54,237 bases of DNA from Phycisphaerae bacterium (GTDB taxonomy: Bacteria; Planctomycetota; Phycisphaerae; UBA1845), in NCBI GenBank assembly GCA_024102815.1, contig JAGFJJ010000004.1:1-54237 (forward strand), read 5' to 3'. Below are positions 1 through 8,022 of the stretch, in pieces. A program made the position numbers and the translations under genes. The notes beneath the pieces are model-generated. The model was given only the letters and a program-made list of their open reading frames with translations. It did no database searches and had not been told where the DNA came from. Each line of letters starts with the position of its first letter. Positions within the stretch are counted from its first letter, which is position 1.

Positions 1-878
1 TACTCCATCAGCTTCTGACGCCGCCCGAACTCACGGTTCTTCTTGTTGGCTACCGCCTGGCGCCGATCTTGCACACGCCGGCGCTGGCGCTCCACACACT
101 CGGCATCCAGCCGTTCTACTCTGATGCCGGCGACGGCGGCAGCCGCCGTTGTGACGAGTGTACTCAACACCTTCTCCAATCGTTGCGTCTTCCGATCCGC
201 CCACTGCCTGCGAACATCTTCGCCGTACAACTGGGCGCACAAACGGCCTGTCAGTCGCGCGGGGTCCGAGACGGGCTTCTTCTCGTCGATTTCTTCAACG
301 ATGCGAACGTAGACCTCATCCTCTCCAATCGCCAGCGCAGTTTGGCCGCCGCCTGTCGCTGCCGCACGGACAGTCCCACCTTGTCCTTCCCACTTGCGAA
401 TCAGCGCCTCGTAAAGTGCAAGACAGCGCTGGACCGAATCCGACGAGACTTGCGCGTCCAGTACCGTCTTCGAGTCGGTGCGAAGCAAGCCGTTCTGATC
501 CGGTATTGCGGCAGCCAGTTGGGACTGAGCGGCGACCACTAGCTCGTGTGGCATGGCATCGGCCTCGGCAACGGCCTGCGTTGCCGGCGTGCCGTGATTC
601 GGCCCCTGGACGTTCTGTTCGAAAGCGTCTTCAGGCAGCTGCCACCCCTGCATCAAAACGACGGAATCCCGGTCACTGAGGAGCTTTGGCAGTGGCTTTC
701 GTGGGGGCTTTTGGCCTGCAGCCAACTTGGCCCAATAGCCTCGTGGCGGCCGCGGAATCTTGTGTCGCTTGCACGCCTTCGCAAGCGCGACATCGGAGAT
801 TCCATAGAGTGGTGCCAAGCGGCTTCCGGGAATGGTCCACACCTGCTCGTAGAGTTTTTCGCGGTCAACAGCGGACAC
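1..878 (-). CDS. Uncharacterised protein with N-terminal YEQVW/HTH-like motif (partial, runs off left edge)
   Basis: The frame is open from a GTG at 878 down to base 1, about 292 codons, with no stop inside the window. The start is set by a strong GGAGGTGA ribosome site two bases upstream (883-890). The first 60 residues contain LYEQVW, then LAPLYGISDVALAKACKRH and PRPPRGYWAK. The middle piece resembles a helix-turn-helix that selects DNA, but this is inference. A central acidic/beta segment (about 150-220) and a basic, Arg/Gln-rich coiled-coil tail follow. I recall the N-terminal motif from unnamed bacterial proteins without a known function. The central and tail parts align by eye with the divergent gene at 989-1834, so the two are paralogues. 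Confidence 0.75.
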   Translation of the reverse strand, partial: MSAVDREKLYEQVWTIPGSRLAPLYGISDVALAKACKRHKIPRPPRGYWAKLAAGQKPPRKPLPKLLSDRDSVVLMQGWQLPEDAFEQNVQGPNHGTPATQAVAEADAMPHELVVAAQSQLAAAIPDQNGLLRTDSKTVLDAQVSSDSVQRCLALYEALIRKWEGQGGTVRAAATGGGQTALAIGEDEVYVRIVEEIDEKKPVSDPARLTGRLCAQLYGEDVRRQWADRKTQRLEKVLSTLVTTAAAAVAGIRVERLDAECVERQRRRVQDRRQAVANKKNREFGRRQKLME

Positions 879-988
879 GGTATCACCTCCTGTGTCTTGG
901 GCAGGATTCGTCGAGCTGCTATTATGTCGCCAATCGGCCGTCGGAACGACGGACACACGAACTCCCAGCCCGCACGGGAGGATCATCT

Positions 989-1834
989 ATGCCCGCCACG
1001 CATCGAACAGACCATGAGCCAACCAGTGCAGCCGCGACGGAACTTGGGGCGCCGGGGGGGATTGAGGCAACTTCGCCTCCCACGGTCAAGCTGCGCCTGA
1101 CAAGACCGCACAAACTGACCCAGGCTACGCAAGCTTCGTGGTCCAACAGCGATCCGTATCAGCACTCGAGCCGTTACGCACCAAGATCCCTCGACATCCG
1201 TGCTAGCAAAGGCGTACGAAAGAGGGCCTTGGCCGTGATGGACCGGTTCATCAAGGCGCTGGAAGGCCAAGACTTGCAAGTTGAGATCGCGGAGGATCAT
1301 CGGGGTTCCGGCACGTTTGCCGTAGGTGGGCGAGATCGCACTCAGATTTACGTATACGAAGAGAAGCGGCGAGTAGAACATGTGCCGACTGCCAAGGAAC
1401 TACGTGAGAAGGAACGGTATCCGCGAATGCGGATACCGAAGTGGGACGATGTGCCGACCGGCGATCTGGTGCTTGTCCCGGGTGGGCCTGTCGATCTGTC
1501 GAGCAATCAAGCGATCACTCAGCTGATGAACAAAGCCGTGGCCGATGTGATTGAGAGCCTGGCCGATGTCCGGCAAGAGCGCGAAGCGGACGAAGCGGCG
1601 CGTCGTCAAGATTGGGAACGTCGGAGAAAGATCGAGGAGGAAAAGAGCCGGGTCGAAGCAATGCACAAGGCGGCCGCAGCGCTTCAACAGTACCGCCTGT
1701 TGATGGACTACATCGAGGAGGTACGCCGCTTCGGCCGGGTGCCGGACGACCAACTCCGAGACGGTCAGACACTGGAAGAGTGGCTGGCATGGGCCGAAGC
1801 TCAGGCCCGTCGAATCCACCCGCTGGGCAGTTGA
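989..1834 (+). CDS. Uncharacterised protein, paralogue of the divergent gene to its left
   Basis: The frame encodes 281 residues. ATG 989 is preferred over earlier in-frame starts because GGGAGGATC lies just upstream and the divergent neighbour starts at 878, leaving a 110-base shared promoter region. An N-terminal low-complexity stretch (1-70) is followed by a domain with RASKGVRKRALAVMDRF, an acidic/beta segment (GTFAVGGRDRTQIYVYEE), and a Glu/Arg-rich coiled coil from about 190, ending in a short LEEWLAWAEAQARRI helix. It matches the left gene in order and character but lacks the YEQVW/HTH-like N-terminus. The function is unknown. A conserved recognition or signalling role for the shared core is only a guess. 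Confidence 0.7.
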   Translation: MPATHRTDHEPTSAAATELGAPGGIEATSPPTVKLRLTRPHKLTQATQASWSNSDPYQHSSRYAPRSLDIRASKGVRKRALAVMDRFIKALEGQDLQVEIAEDHRGSGTFAVGGRDRTQIYVYEEKRRVEHVPTAKELREKERYPRMRIPKWDDVPTGDLVLVPGGPVDLSSNQAITQLMNKAVADVIESLADVRQEREADEAARRQDWERRRKIEEEKSRVEAMHKAAAALQQYRLLMDYIEEVRRFGRVPDDQLRDGQTLEEWLAWAEAQARRIHPLGS

Positions 1835-1934
1835 TTGGGGTCGCTAGCGGAAGCACAGCTCGGTAAGCTTAACGGCAGAATTTGACCTCCTCATCCTAGT
1901 AGTGGTCAGATGGCACAGGTATGCGAGACGTAGA

Positions 1935-3332
1935 TTGCTCTTGTCAATTACTACAACGATGAAGCAAGCAACGGACCTGGGCTGGCTCCTCCACAAGCAC
2001 CCGGATCGCTGTCAGAGTTTCGATCTGGCTTTCGGGAAGGCCCACGTCTTCTACCCGGAGGCTGGCGAAGATTGCTGCACAGCCGCGCTGCTGCTCGATG
2101 TCGATCCGATTGGTTTGGTCCGTAACCGCCGTGGCCCGGCTGGCGAGTGCTTTCATCTTCGGCAGTACGTCAATGATCGACCATTCGTCGCTTCATCGCT
2201 GATGAGCGTGGCGATCGCGCGCGTGTACGGGTCGGCGATGGCTGGCCGCTGTGAGGAGAGACGCGAACTGGTCGAGCAGCCAATGCCGTTGATGGCCAAG
2301 CTGAGTGTCGTTCCCTGTCGCGGCGGCGAGGTCCTGTTGCGGCGCCTCTTCGAGCCCTTGGGCTATCGCATAGTCGCAACGCGCCATCCGCTCGACGAGA
2401 CGTTCCCGGAATGGGGAGAGAGCTCGTACTACACGGTCGAGTTGGGCGCAGAGTGCCGACTGCAGGATCTGCTCACACACCTTTACGTGCTGATCCCTGT
2501 GCTTGACGACGACAAGCATTACTGGGTCGGCGGCGACGAAGTGGAGAAGCTTCTGGCCAAGGGTGAAGGTTGGCTGGAATCGCACCCGGAGAAGGAGTTG
2601 ATTGCGCGGCGATACCTCAAACATCGGACCGGGTTGATGAGAGCCGCACTCGAACGACTCGTCGAGGAGGAGAGCCCGGACGCCGACGAGGTTGAGGAGG
2701 TCCACGCCGCCGAAGAGGAGGCTGTCGAAGCACCGCTGCGTCTGAACGATCAGCGTTTGGAAGCCGTGGTCGCAGCCCTGCGTGACGAAGGCGCGAAGTC
2801 GGTGATTGATCTGGGTTGCGGCGAGGGCAAGCTGCTCAAGCTCCTGCTCCAGGAAAAGTCGTTCGCGCGGATCATTGGCATGGATGTTTTGTACCGTACG
2901 CTGGAGACTGCGCAACGCCGCCTCAACTTTGATCGCTTGCCGCCCAAGCAGCGAGAACGCATCGAGCTAATCCACGGATCGCTGATGTATCGTGACGAGC
3001 GCTTGGCCGGCTTCGATGCAGCCACCGTCGTCGAAGTAGTCGAACACCTTGACGCATCAAGACTTGCGGCCTTCGAGCGCGTTGTATTCGAGTGCGCGAG
3101 GCCGCGAACCGTGATCGTCACCACGCCGAACGTTGAATACAATGTCCGCTTCGAGACGCTTCCGGCTGGCAAGTTCCGTCACAAGGATCACCGCTTCGAG
3201 TGGACGCGCACCGAGTTTCAGACGTGGGCAAAGGATGTGGCCGAGCGGTTTGGGTACGCGGTCCGCTTCGCGCCAGTCGGGCCAGTAGACACCGAAGTCG
3301 GCTCGCCAACACAGATGGGAGTGTTCAAATGA
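1935..3332 (+). CDS. hen1: Hen1-like 3'-terminal RNA ribose 2'-O-methyltransferase
   Basis: Bacterial Hen1 methylates the 2'-OH at a broken RNA 3' end before Pnkp-mediated ligation, making repaired RNA resistant to re-cleavage at the same site. The N-terminal half carries the bacterial Hen1-specific region (ATDLGWLLHKHPDR, FGKAHVFYPEA) involved in the Pnkp partnership. The C-terminal half is a Rossmann methyltransferase: SAM loop IDLGCGEGKLLKLL, the Mn-binding E-x2-E-H set in VEVVEHLD (E367, E370, H371) and HKDHRFEW (H416, H419). Family members begin MLLTITTT, so I place the start at TTG 1935 (LLSITTT follows). An in-frame ATG at 1902 would add 11 residues. No good Shine-Dalgarno site precedes either. 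The stop overlaps the next start (ATGA). Confidence 0.9.
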   Translation: MLLSITTTMKQATDLGWLLHKHPDRCQSFDLAFGKAHVFYPEAGEDCCTAALLLDVDPIGLVRNRRGPAGECFHLRQYVNDRPFVASSLMSVAIARVYGSAMAGRCEERRELVEQPMPLMAKLSVVPCRGGEVLLRRLFEPLGYRIVATRHPLDETFPEWGESSYYTVELGAECRLQDLLTHLYVLIPVLDDDKHYWVGGDEVEKLLAKGEGWLESHPEKELIARRYLKHRTGLMRAALERLVEEESPDADEVEEVHAAEEEAVEAPLRLNDQRLEAVVAALRDEGAKSVIDLGCGEGKLLKLLLQEKSFARIIGMDVLYRTLETAQRRLNFDRLPPKQRERIELIHGSLMYRDERLAGFDAATVVEVVEHLDASRLAAFERVVFECARPRTVIVTTPNVEYNVRFETLPAGKFRHKDHRFEWTRTEFQTWAKDVAERFGYAVRFAPVGPVDTEVGSPTQMGVFK

Positions 3333-4273
3333 ACAGCCACAACGTCCAGCGAATCAAGAGTAGCGTTGAGGACCTTGTGGATGGCGAGTTCAAGGCTGCC
3401 CCGCTTGAAATCCTAGCTGCCCCATTGGTTCTCAATGCGCACGAACTTCTTGACTACGCGAGGATGATCGCAGAAATCGCCAACTACGTTCGGGGTCGGA
3501 TGCAATCAACAAATGCAGGTCTCGTCGGTTTCCCAACCGGAAGCGTTGCATTAGGGTTGGAATGCTCAATTGCGATAGATATTGGGCCGAAAGTACGTTT
3601 CATCCGCGACCTGAAGCACAGCCCAAAGGGTGAATCCAAGAAGGATCGTGAACCGCAGCTCTTCAACCTGCTGGATGAACTGCGTGCGGTCGGGGTTGAC
3701 GAATATCTTATTTTGGACGAAGTCGTAAGCGGCAGCAGTTTCGCCGGGACGGTAGATTCGGTTGCCACCTGGGCAGGAAGAAACGACCTGAAAAATCTGC
3801 ATGTAACTCTGCTCGGAGCTTCCCAACTTGGTACCGACGAATGCGAACGCGTCCTCAAGAAGAGAACAAGAAGGCGCAAGGCTGACCTTCAGCTTAAAAT
3901 TCGAGCTTTCACCTGCAACACGCTCCTTGCTTTTGACGAACTTGGCGAAGCCACTGCCGGAATTGCTCGACACAAGGATAGCACTGGGTATGGGTGGTCG
4001 CGTATCTCTGGATTGCTCAACTCCGGGGAAAGTGCTTTGAGGATCGAGTGTCCGAATGGTGGGCCAACGGTGCCATGGCCCTCGTCGTCGGATTTGGCTT
4101 CCTCGTTTGCATCAGTAATTAAGCACATCCTTGATGGAGGAAGTAAAGAGTTCTCAAATGCCTGGCCTGAAACGATCAAGAAAGACACTGGATGTAGTGA
4201 GTGCAAGGCATTACTAGATGCCGCAAGACGAACGCGATGCGGGGGCGATGGAGGAACTGCGAACGGTCAGTAG
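3329..4273 (+). CDS. Phosphoribosyltransferase-like protein inside the Hen1-Pnkp operon
   Basis: The frame encodes 314 residues. ATG 3329 overlaps the hen1 stop by 4 bases, so translation is probably coupled. The fold reads like a type I PRTase: a PPi-loop-like VGFPTGSVALG, a flexible-loop-like FIRDLKHSPKGESKK, and a PRPP-loop-like LILDEVVSGSSFAGTV with adjacent acidic residues D130-E131. A hood-like YGWSRISG follows. The substrate cannot be read. The two-acid-plus-SGSS/T motif is characteristic of PRPP binders, but the C-terminal 80 residues are unrecognised. PRTase-like proteins occur in bacterial stress and conflict loci, so a nucleotide or RNA-related role is plausible. I do not recall this gene as a standard member of Hen1-Pnkp operons. 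Confidence 0.75.
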   Translation: MNSHNVQRIKSSVEDLVDGEFKAAPLEILAAPLVLNAHELLDYARMIAEIANYVRGRMQSTNAGLVGFPTGSVALGLECSIAIDIGPKVRFIRDLKHSPKGESKKDREPQLFNLLDELRAVGVDEYLILDEVVSGSSFAGTVDSVATWAGRNDLKNLHVTLLGASQLGTDECERVLKKRTRRRKADLQLKIRAFTCNTLLAFDELGEATAGIARHKDSTGYGWSRISGLLNSGESALRIECPNGGPTVPWPSSSDLASSFASVIKHILDGGSKEFSNAWPETIKKDTGCSECKALLDAARRTRCGGDGGTANGQ

Positions 4274-4281
4274 GAGAGCGT
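4271..4281 (+). promoter_or_regulatory. Ribosome binding site of pnkp overlapping the upstream stop codon
   Basis: The bases TAGGAGAG combine the TAG stop of the PRTase-like gene (4271-4273) with an AGGAG site five bases before GTG 4282. This fixes the pnkp start and implies translational coupling. Confidence 0.75.
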
Positions 4282-6873
4282 GTGCAAGTATCGATTCCTG
4301 AACTTTCGCTCGTCGTACTCATCGGTCCATCCGGGTCCGGGAAATCTTCCTTCGCGCACAGGCTCTTCACACCGACTGAGGTGTTGTCGAGTGACTACTG
4401 CCGTGGCCTCGTTTCTGACGACGAGAACGACCAAACTGCAACGGGCGATGCTTTCGATGTCTTGCACTTCATCGCCCGCAAACGGCTGGCTGCTGGCAAG
4501 CTGACCGTGGTGGACGCGACCAACATCAGACCGGAGGACCGGAAGCCGCTGGTTGCACTGGCGCGGGAGTTCCACTGCCTGCCCGTGGCATTCGTGTTGG
4601 ATATTCCCAAGGCCATTTGCATCGAGCGTAATCGTGACCGTCCGGATCGTAACTTCGGGCCGCGCGTGATCGTACAACAACTCAGCCAGATGCGTCGGGG
4701 TCTGCGCGGGCTGAAGCGAGAAGGATTCCGCCACATCCACAAGCTGAGTTCAGTCGAAGAAGTCGAGGCCATCAGTGCGATCGAGCGAACGCCGCTTTAC
4801 AGCAACCTGAGAAATGAACATGGCCCGTTCGATATCATTGGTGATCTGCACGGCTGTTGCGATGAGCTGGAAGCACTGTTGGGCACCCTCGGCTACGGGG
4901 TCACCGAGCGTCGGGAGGGCGAAACGCTCGACAGCGGGCCCGTCTACGCCCACCCCGAAGGCCGGAAAGCAGTCTTTCTCGGCGACCTGGGAGATCGCGG
5001 TCCGCGCGTCCTCGATTGCTTCCGACTCGTGCACAACATGGTCAAGTCCGGTCATGCCCTGTGCGTCCCCGGCAACCACGACATGAAGCTCTATCGCCTG
5101 CTCCGCGGGAAGAACGTACAGATCAAGCACGGTCTGGACCGAACGGTTGATGAGCTTGACGGGCTGCCTGAGGACATCGCGGCGGCATTCCGCGACCACC
5201 TCGCCGAATTCATCTATTCGCTGGTGAGCCATTATGTATTGGATGACGGCAAGGTTGTCGTCGCGCACGCGGGGATGAAAGAGGAGATGCAAGGGCGGGG
5301 ATCGGGGAAAGTGCGTGAGTTCGCCCTCTATGGTGAAACAACCGGCGAGACGGACGAGTTTGGATTACCCGTCCGCTACGACTGGGCGTCGGAATATCGC
5401 GGTCGCGCGTCGGTCGTCTATGGTCATACGCCGGTGCCTGCGCCGCAGTGGCTTAACCGCACGATCAACATCGACACGGGCTGCGTGTTCGGAGGCAAGC
5501 TGACCGCGCTGCGATACCCGGAGCGCGAGCTCGTCTCCGTGCCGGCCGCAAGAGTCTACTTCGAATCCGCCAAGCCCTTCCCCACCGCGGGGGACGGGGA
5601 TTCCGGTCTGACGGCTCAACAGGAACACGACGATTTGCTCGACATCTCAGATGTCACCGGCAAGCGCATCGTAACGACCCGGCTACGCGCCAGCGTAACG
5701 ATCCGTGAGGAGAACAGCATCGCCGCATTGGAGGTCATGAGCCGCTTCGCTGTGAACCCGAAGTGGCTGATTTACCTGCCGCCAACGATGTCGCCTTGCG
5801 AAACGTCGAAGGAGCCTGGGCTGCTCGAGCATCCAGCCGAAGCGTTTGCCTATTTCAGGCGTCAGCGAATCGACCAAGTGATCTGCGAAGAGAAACACAT
5901 GGGGTCGCGTGCGGTCGTAGTGATCTGCCGCGATGAGAGCGTGGCACGCGAGCGGTTTGGCGTCATCGATGAAGGCATCGGTTCTTGCTACACACGGACA
6001 GGGCGGCGGTTCTTCAACAACGACGTGATCGAGGCTGAGTTCTTGCAGCGGATCAATGCCGCAATCGAGCGGGCAGGGCTGTGGCAGGAGCTAGGTACTG
6101 ATTGGCTGTGCCTGGATTGCGAGCTTATGCCGTGGTCAGCCAAGGCCCAGGAGCTACTGCGCAGCCAGTATGCCGCCGTTGGAGCGGCTGCGCGCGCCGC
6201 CGTTCCTGATGTCGTCGAGGCGCTTGCCCGGACGACGCAGCGCGGCTGCGACGTGAACGGGTTGCTCGAACGTTATAGTGCAAAGGGCGGAAGCGCGTCG
6301 AAGTTCGTCGATGCCTACCGGCAATACTGCTGGCCAGTTGCGTCGGTCTCCGACTTGAAGCTCGCACCGTTCCACATTCTCGCAAGCGAAGGTGCAGTCC
6401 ATACGGACAAGGATCACACTTGGCACATGGAGACGCTTGCGCGGCTGTGCACCGCCGGGGAGGAGATGCTGCTGGCGACGCCGAATCGGCTCGTCGATCT
6501 CGGTGACCCACAAAGCGAAGAAGCGGGCTGCCAGTGGTGGACTGAGCTGACCGGGCGCGGTGGCGAGGGGATGGTCGTCAAGCCTCTGCACTTCATCGCC
6601 AAGGGAAAGAACGACCTCGTCCAGCCAGCTTTGAAGTGTCGCGGTCGAGAGTACCTGCGGATCATCTACGGCGCAGAGTATACGGCCGACGAACATCTCG
6701 ACAGGTTGCGCAACCGGTCGCTGAGCACGAAGCGGTCACTCGCGCTCCGTGAGTTTGCCCTCGGCGTGGAGAGCCTGGAACGATTCGTTCGGCGTGAGCC
6801 GCTCCGCCGCATCCACGAGTGTGTCTTCGGTGTGCTGGAGATGGAAAGCGAGCCCGTCGATCCGCGATTGTGA
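4282..6873 (+). CDS. pnkp: Polynucleotide kinase-phosphatase-adenylyltransferase (RNA repair enzyme Pnkp)
   Basis: The frame encodes 863 residues, the usual Pnkp length. Three domains are visible in order. A P-loop 5'-kinase has GPSGSGKS at 15-22 and LSSDYCRGLVSDDEND. A binuclear-metal 2',3'-phosphatase starts at IIGDLHG (D188, H190), with FLGDLGDRGP and VPGNHD. A ligase-type adenylyltransferase has the nucleotidyl lysine K538 in EEKHMGS and later GGEGMVVKP. The enzyme heals 2',3'-cyclic phosphate and 5'-OH ends and, with Hen1, seals them. GTG 4282 is chosen because family members start close to IPELSLVVLIG and a ribosome site precedes it. It is the last gene of the three-gene operon, and all key residues I can check are present. 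Confidence 0.95.
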   Translation: MQVSIPELSLVVLIGPSGSGKSSFAHRLFTPTEVLSSDYCRGLVSDDENDQTATGDAFDVLHFIARKRLAAGKLTVVDATNIRPEDRKPLVALAREFHCLPVAFVLDIPKAICIERNRDRPDRNFGPRVIVQQLSQMRRGLRGLKREGFRHIHKLSSVEEVEAISAIERTPLYSNLRNEHGPFDIIGDLHGCCDELEALLGTLGYGVTERREGETLDSGPVYAHPEGRKAVFLGDLGDRGPRVLDCFRLVHNMVKSGHALCVPGNHDMKLYRLLRGKNVQIKHGLDRTVDELDGLPEDIAAAFRDHLAEFIYSLVSHYVLDDGKVVVAHAGMKEEMQGRGSGKVREFALYGETTGETDEFGLPVRYDWASEYRGRASVVYGHTPVPAPQWLNRTINIDTGCVFGGKLTALRYPERELVSVPAARVYFESAKPFPTAGDGDSGLTAQQEHDDLLDISDVTGKRIVTTRLRASVTIREENSIAALEVMSRFAVNPKWLIYLPPTMSPCETSKEPGLLEHPAEAFAYFRRQRIDQVICEEKHMGSRAVVVICRDESVARERFGVIDEGIGSCYTRTGRRFFNNDVIEAEFLQRINAAIERAGLWQELGTDWLCLDCELMPWSAKAQELLRSQYAAVGAAARAAVPDVVEALARTTQRGCDVNGLLERYSAKGGSASKFVDAYRQYCWPVASVSDLKLAPFHILASEGAVHTDKDHTWHMETLARLCTAGEEMLLATPNRLVDLGDPQSEEAGCQWWTELTGRGGEGMVVKPLHFIAKGKNDLVQPALKCRGREYLRIIYGAEYTADEHLDRLRNRSLSTKRSLALREFALGVESLERFVRREPLRRIHECVFGVLEMESEPVDPRL

Positions 6874-8022
6874 GCAGACGAATCGGGGAGGGCTATCCTT
6901 TGTTCCGCACGCGTACCGCGCGAGTTTTTGTTGAGAAATATGTGTAGTTGGCTTGAATTCCTTGTCCGTCTGTGTCCACCGGTGTACCATGGTGTCACTC
7001 TATGTCATGTGTCGAGCGGCGATGCATACGAAATGTGGTGTTTTGACCGATTAGGGAAGGTTGCCTGTAGAATCGATTCCCCCCGCCTCCAATGTAACTC
7101 GGTTTTTCGCAATGACTTACGCTTCTTCTCTTCGTTCCTTTTCATCGGGTACGCGATTCTCCCAACTCGTAAGTCTTTTCTTGGTAGGCATTTACGTTCA
7201 CAGGGATGGGGGATTCGTGCCCCCGTCCCACGGGACCAATCGGGCCCACCGAAGACCGATGCACGTCAGCCAAGGTTTCCCGGCGAGGATGTGCTCGGCG
7301 GTATCCGAAGAGCCAAACTGTTGCACCACAAGGTTTACGCACCAAACGCGCCTCTGCACTCACCCGCTCGCACTCAGGCGCGGCATTCTTTGGTCGCGTC
7401 CAGCGCCTCGATGGCATACGCGTTGTTGTTCTGCGCCGTGGGGAGCCTCCGGATGAAGTTTCATTCGTTTCCGGTTTGATGCCCGTCGATGCGTGGCAGG
7501 ATTGGGCCGCGCGAGCTCGCAGGTTCCGCTACGCTCGGTCCACCAGTTGGTATCACGGAGTGACCTGCCCCCCGAATCTTGATCCATCTCCAGGGCGAGT
7601 CTCTTGGGGAATTGATTGGGTGCTGATTGGTGCCTCCGCCTCAGCAACAGAGCTGCCAGGGGATGCCCCTTCCGCACCACCGCCTCGCCGCCGCCCCCGA
7701 CGTAGGGCCAAGGCCAACTCTATTCGGTTCTTTGGGCCTAATCGCGCCTCCGCAACAGGATCAATGGAAGGCATGAGAACGGATTCTTCCGGACACCTTG
7801 GAAGTACGCCCGACACGTCACGCCATCACCAGCCAAATCGCGAAATCGCCGTGAAATCGCAGAATCACGCGGTCACGGTCCGCATGTAGCTTTGGGGGTA
7901 CGTCTCTGTATCATGGTCAGCAGGCCACCGGATTCTCAGAACTGGCCAGGGCCAACAGATGGACGCGGGGCGCGCTCAGGATCGCCTAAGTTCCGAAGTG
8001 CGCCCGAGAAGGGAACCGAGCA
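6874..8022 (+). other. Gap without a convincing gene; holds the left direct repeat
   Basis: Frames open here on both strands (for example 7206-7889 plus) have no recognisable domain, no good ribosome site and coding-poor composition rich in Arg, Ser and Pro. The only structure I see is the 21-base repeat at 7073-7093. The gap is upstream of the orphan kinase and may contain decayed mobile DNA. Confidence 0.5.
7073..7093 (+). repeat. Left copy of 21-base direct repeat, tmRNA/tRNA-Ala 3'-end-like (putative att)
   Basis: The bases TCGATTCCCCCCGCCTCC followed by AAT are identical to 33948-33968. The motif reads as part of a T-loop (TCGATT), T-stem 3' strand, acceptor 3' strand CGCCTCC and discriminator A. 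The T at the position-70 equivalent would allow the G3-U70 pair typical of tRNA-Ala and tmRNA. No full tRNA or tmRNA is present, so this is read as an attachment-site remnant. Confidence 0.6.

Noticed and set aside
7206..7889. A 227-codon plus-strand frame in the gap before the kinase
   Set aside because: It is Arg/Ser/Pro-rich, lacks a domain and a ribosome site, and other frames are equally open.
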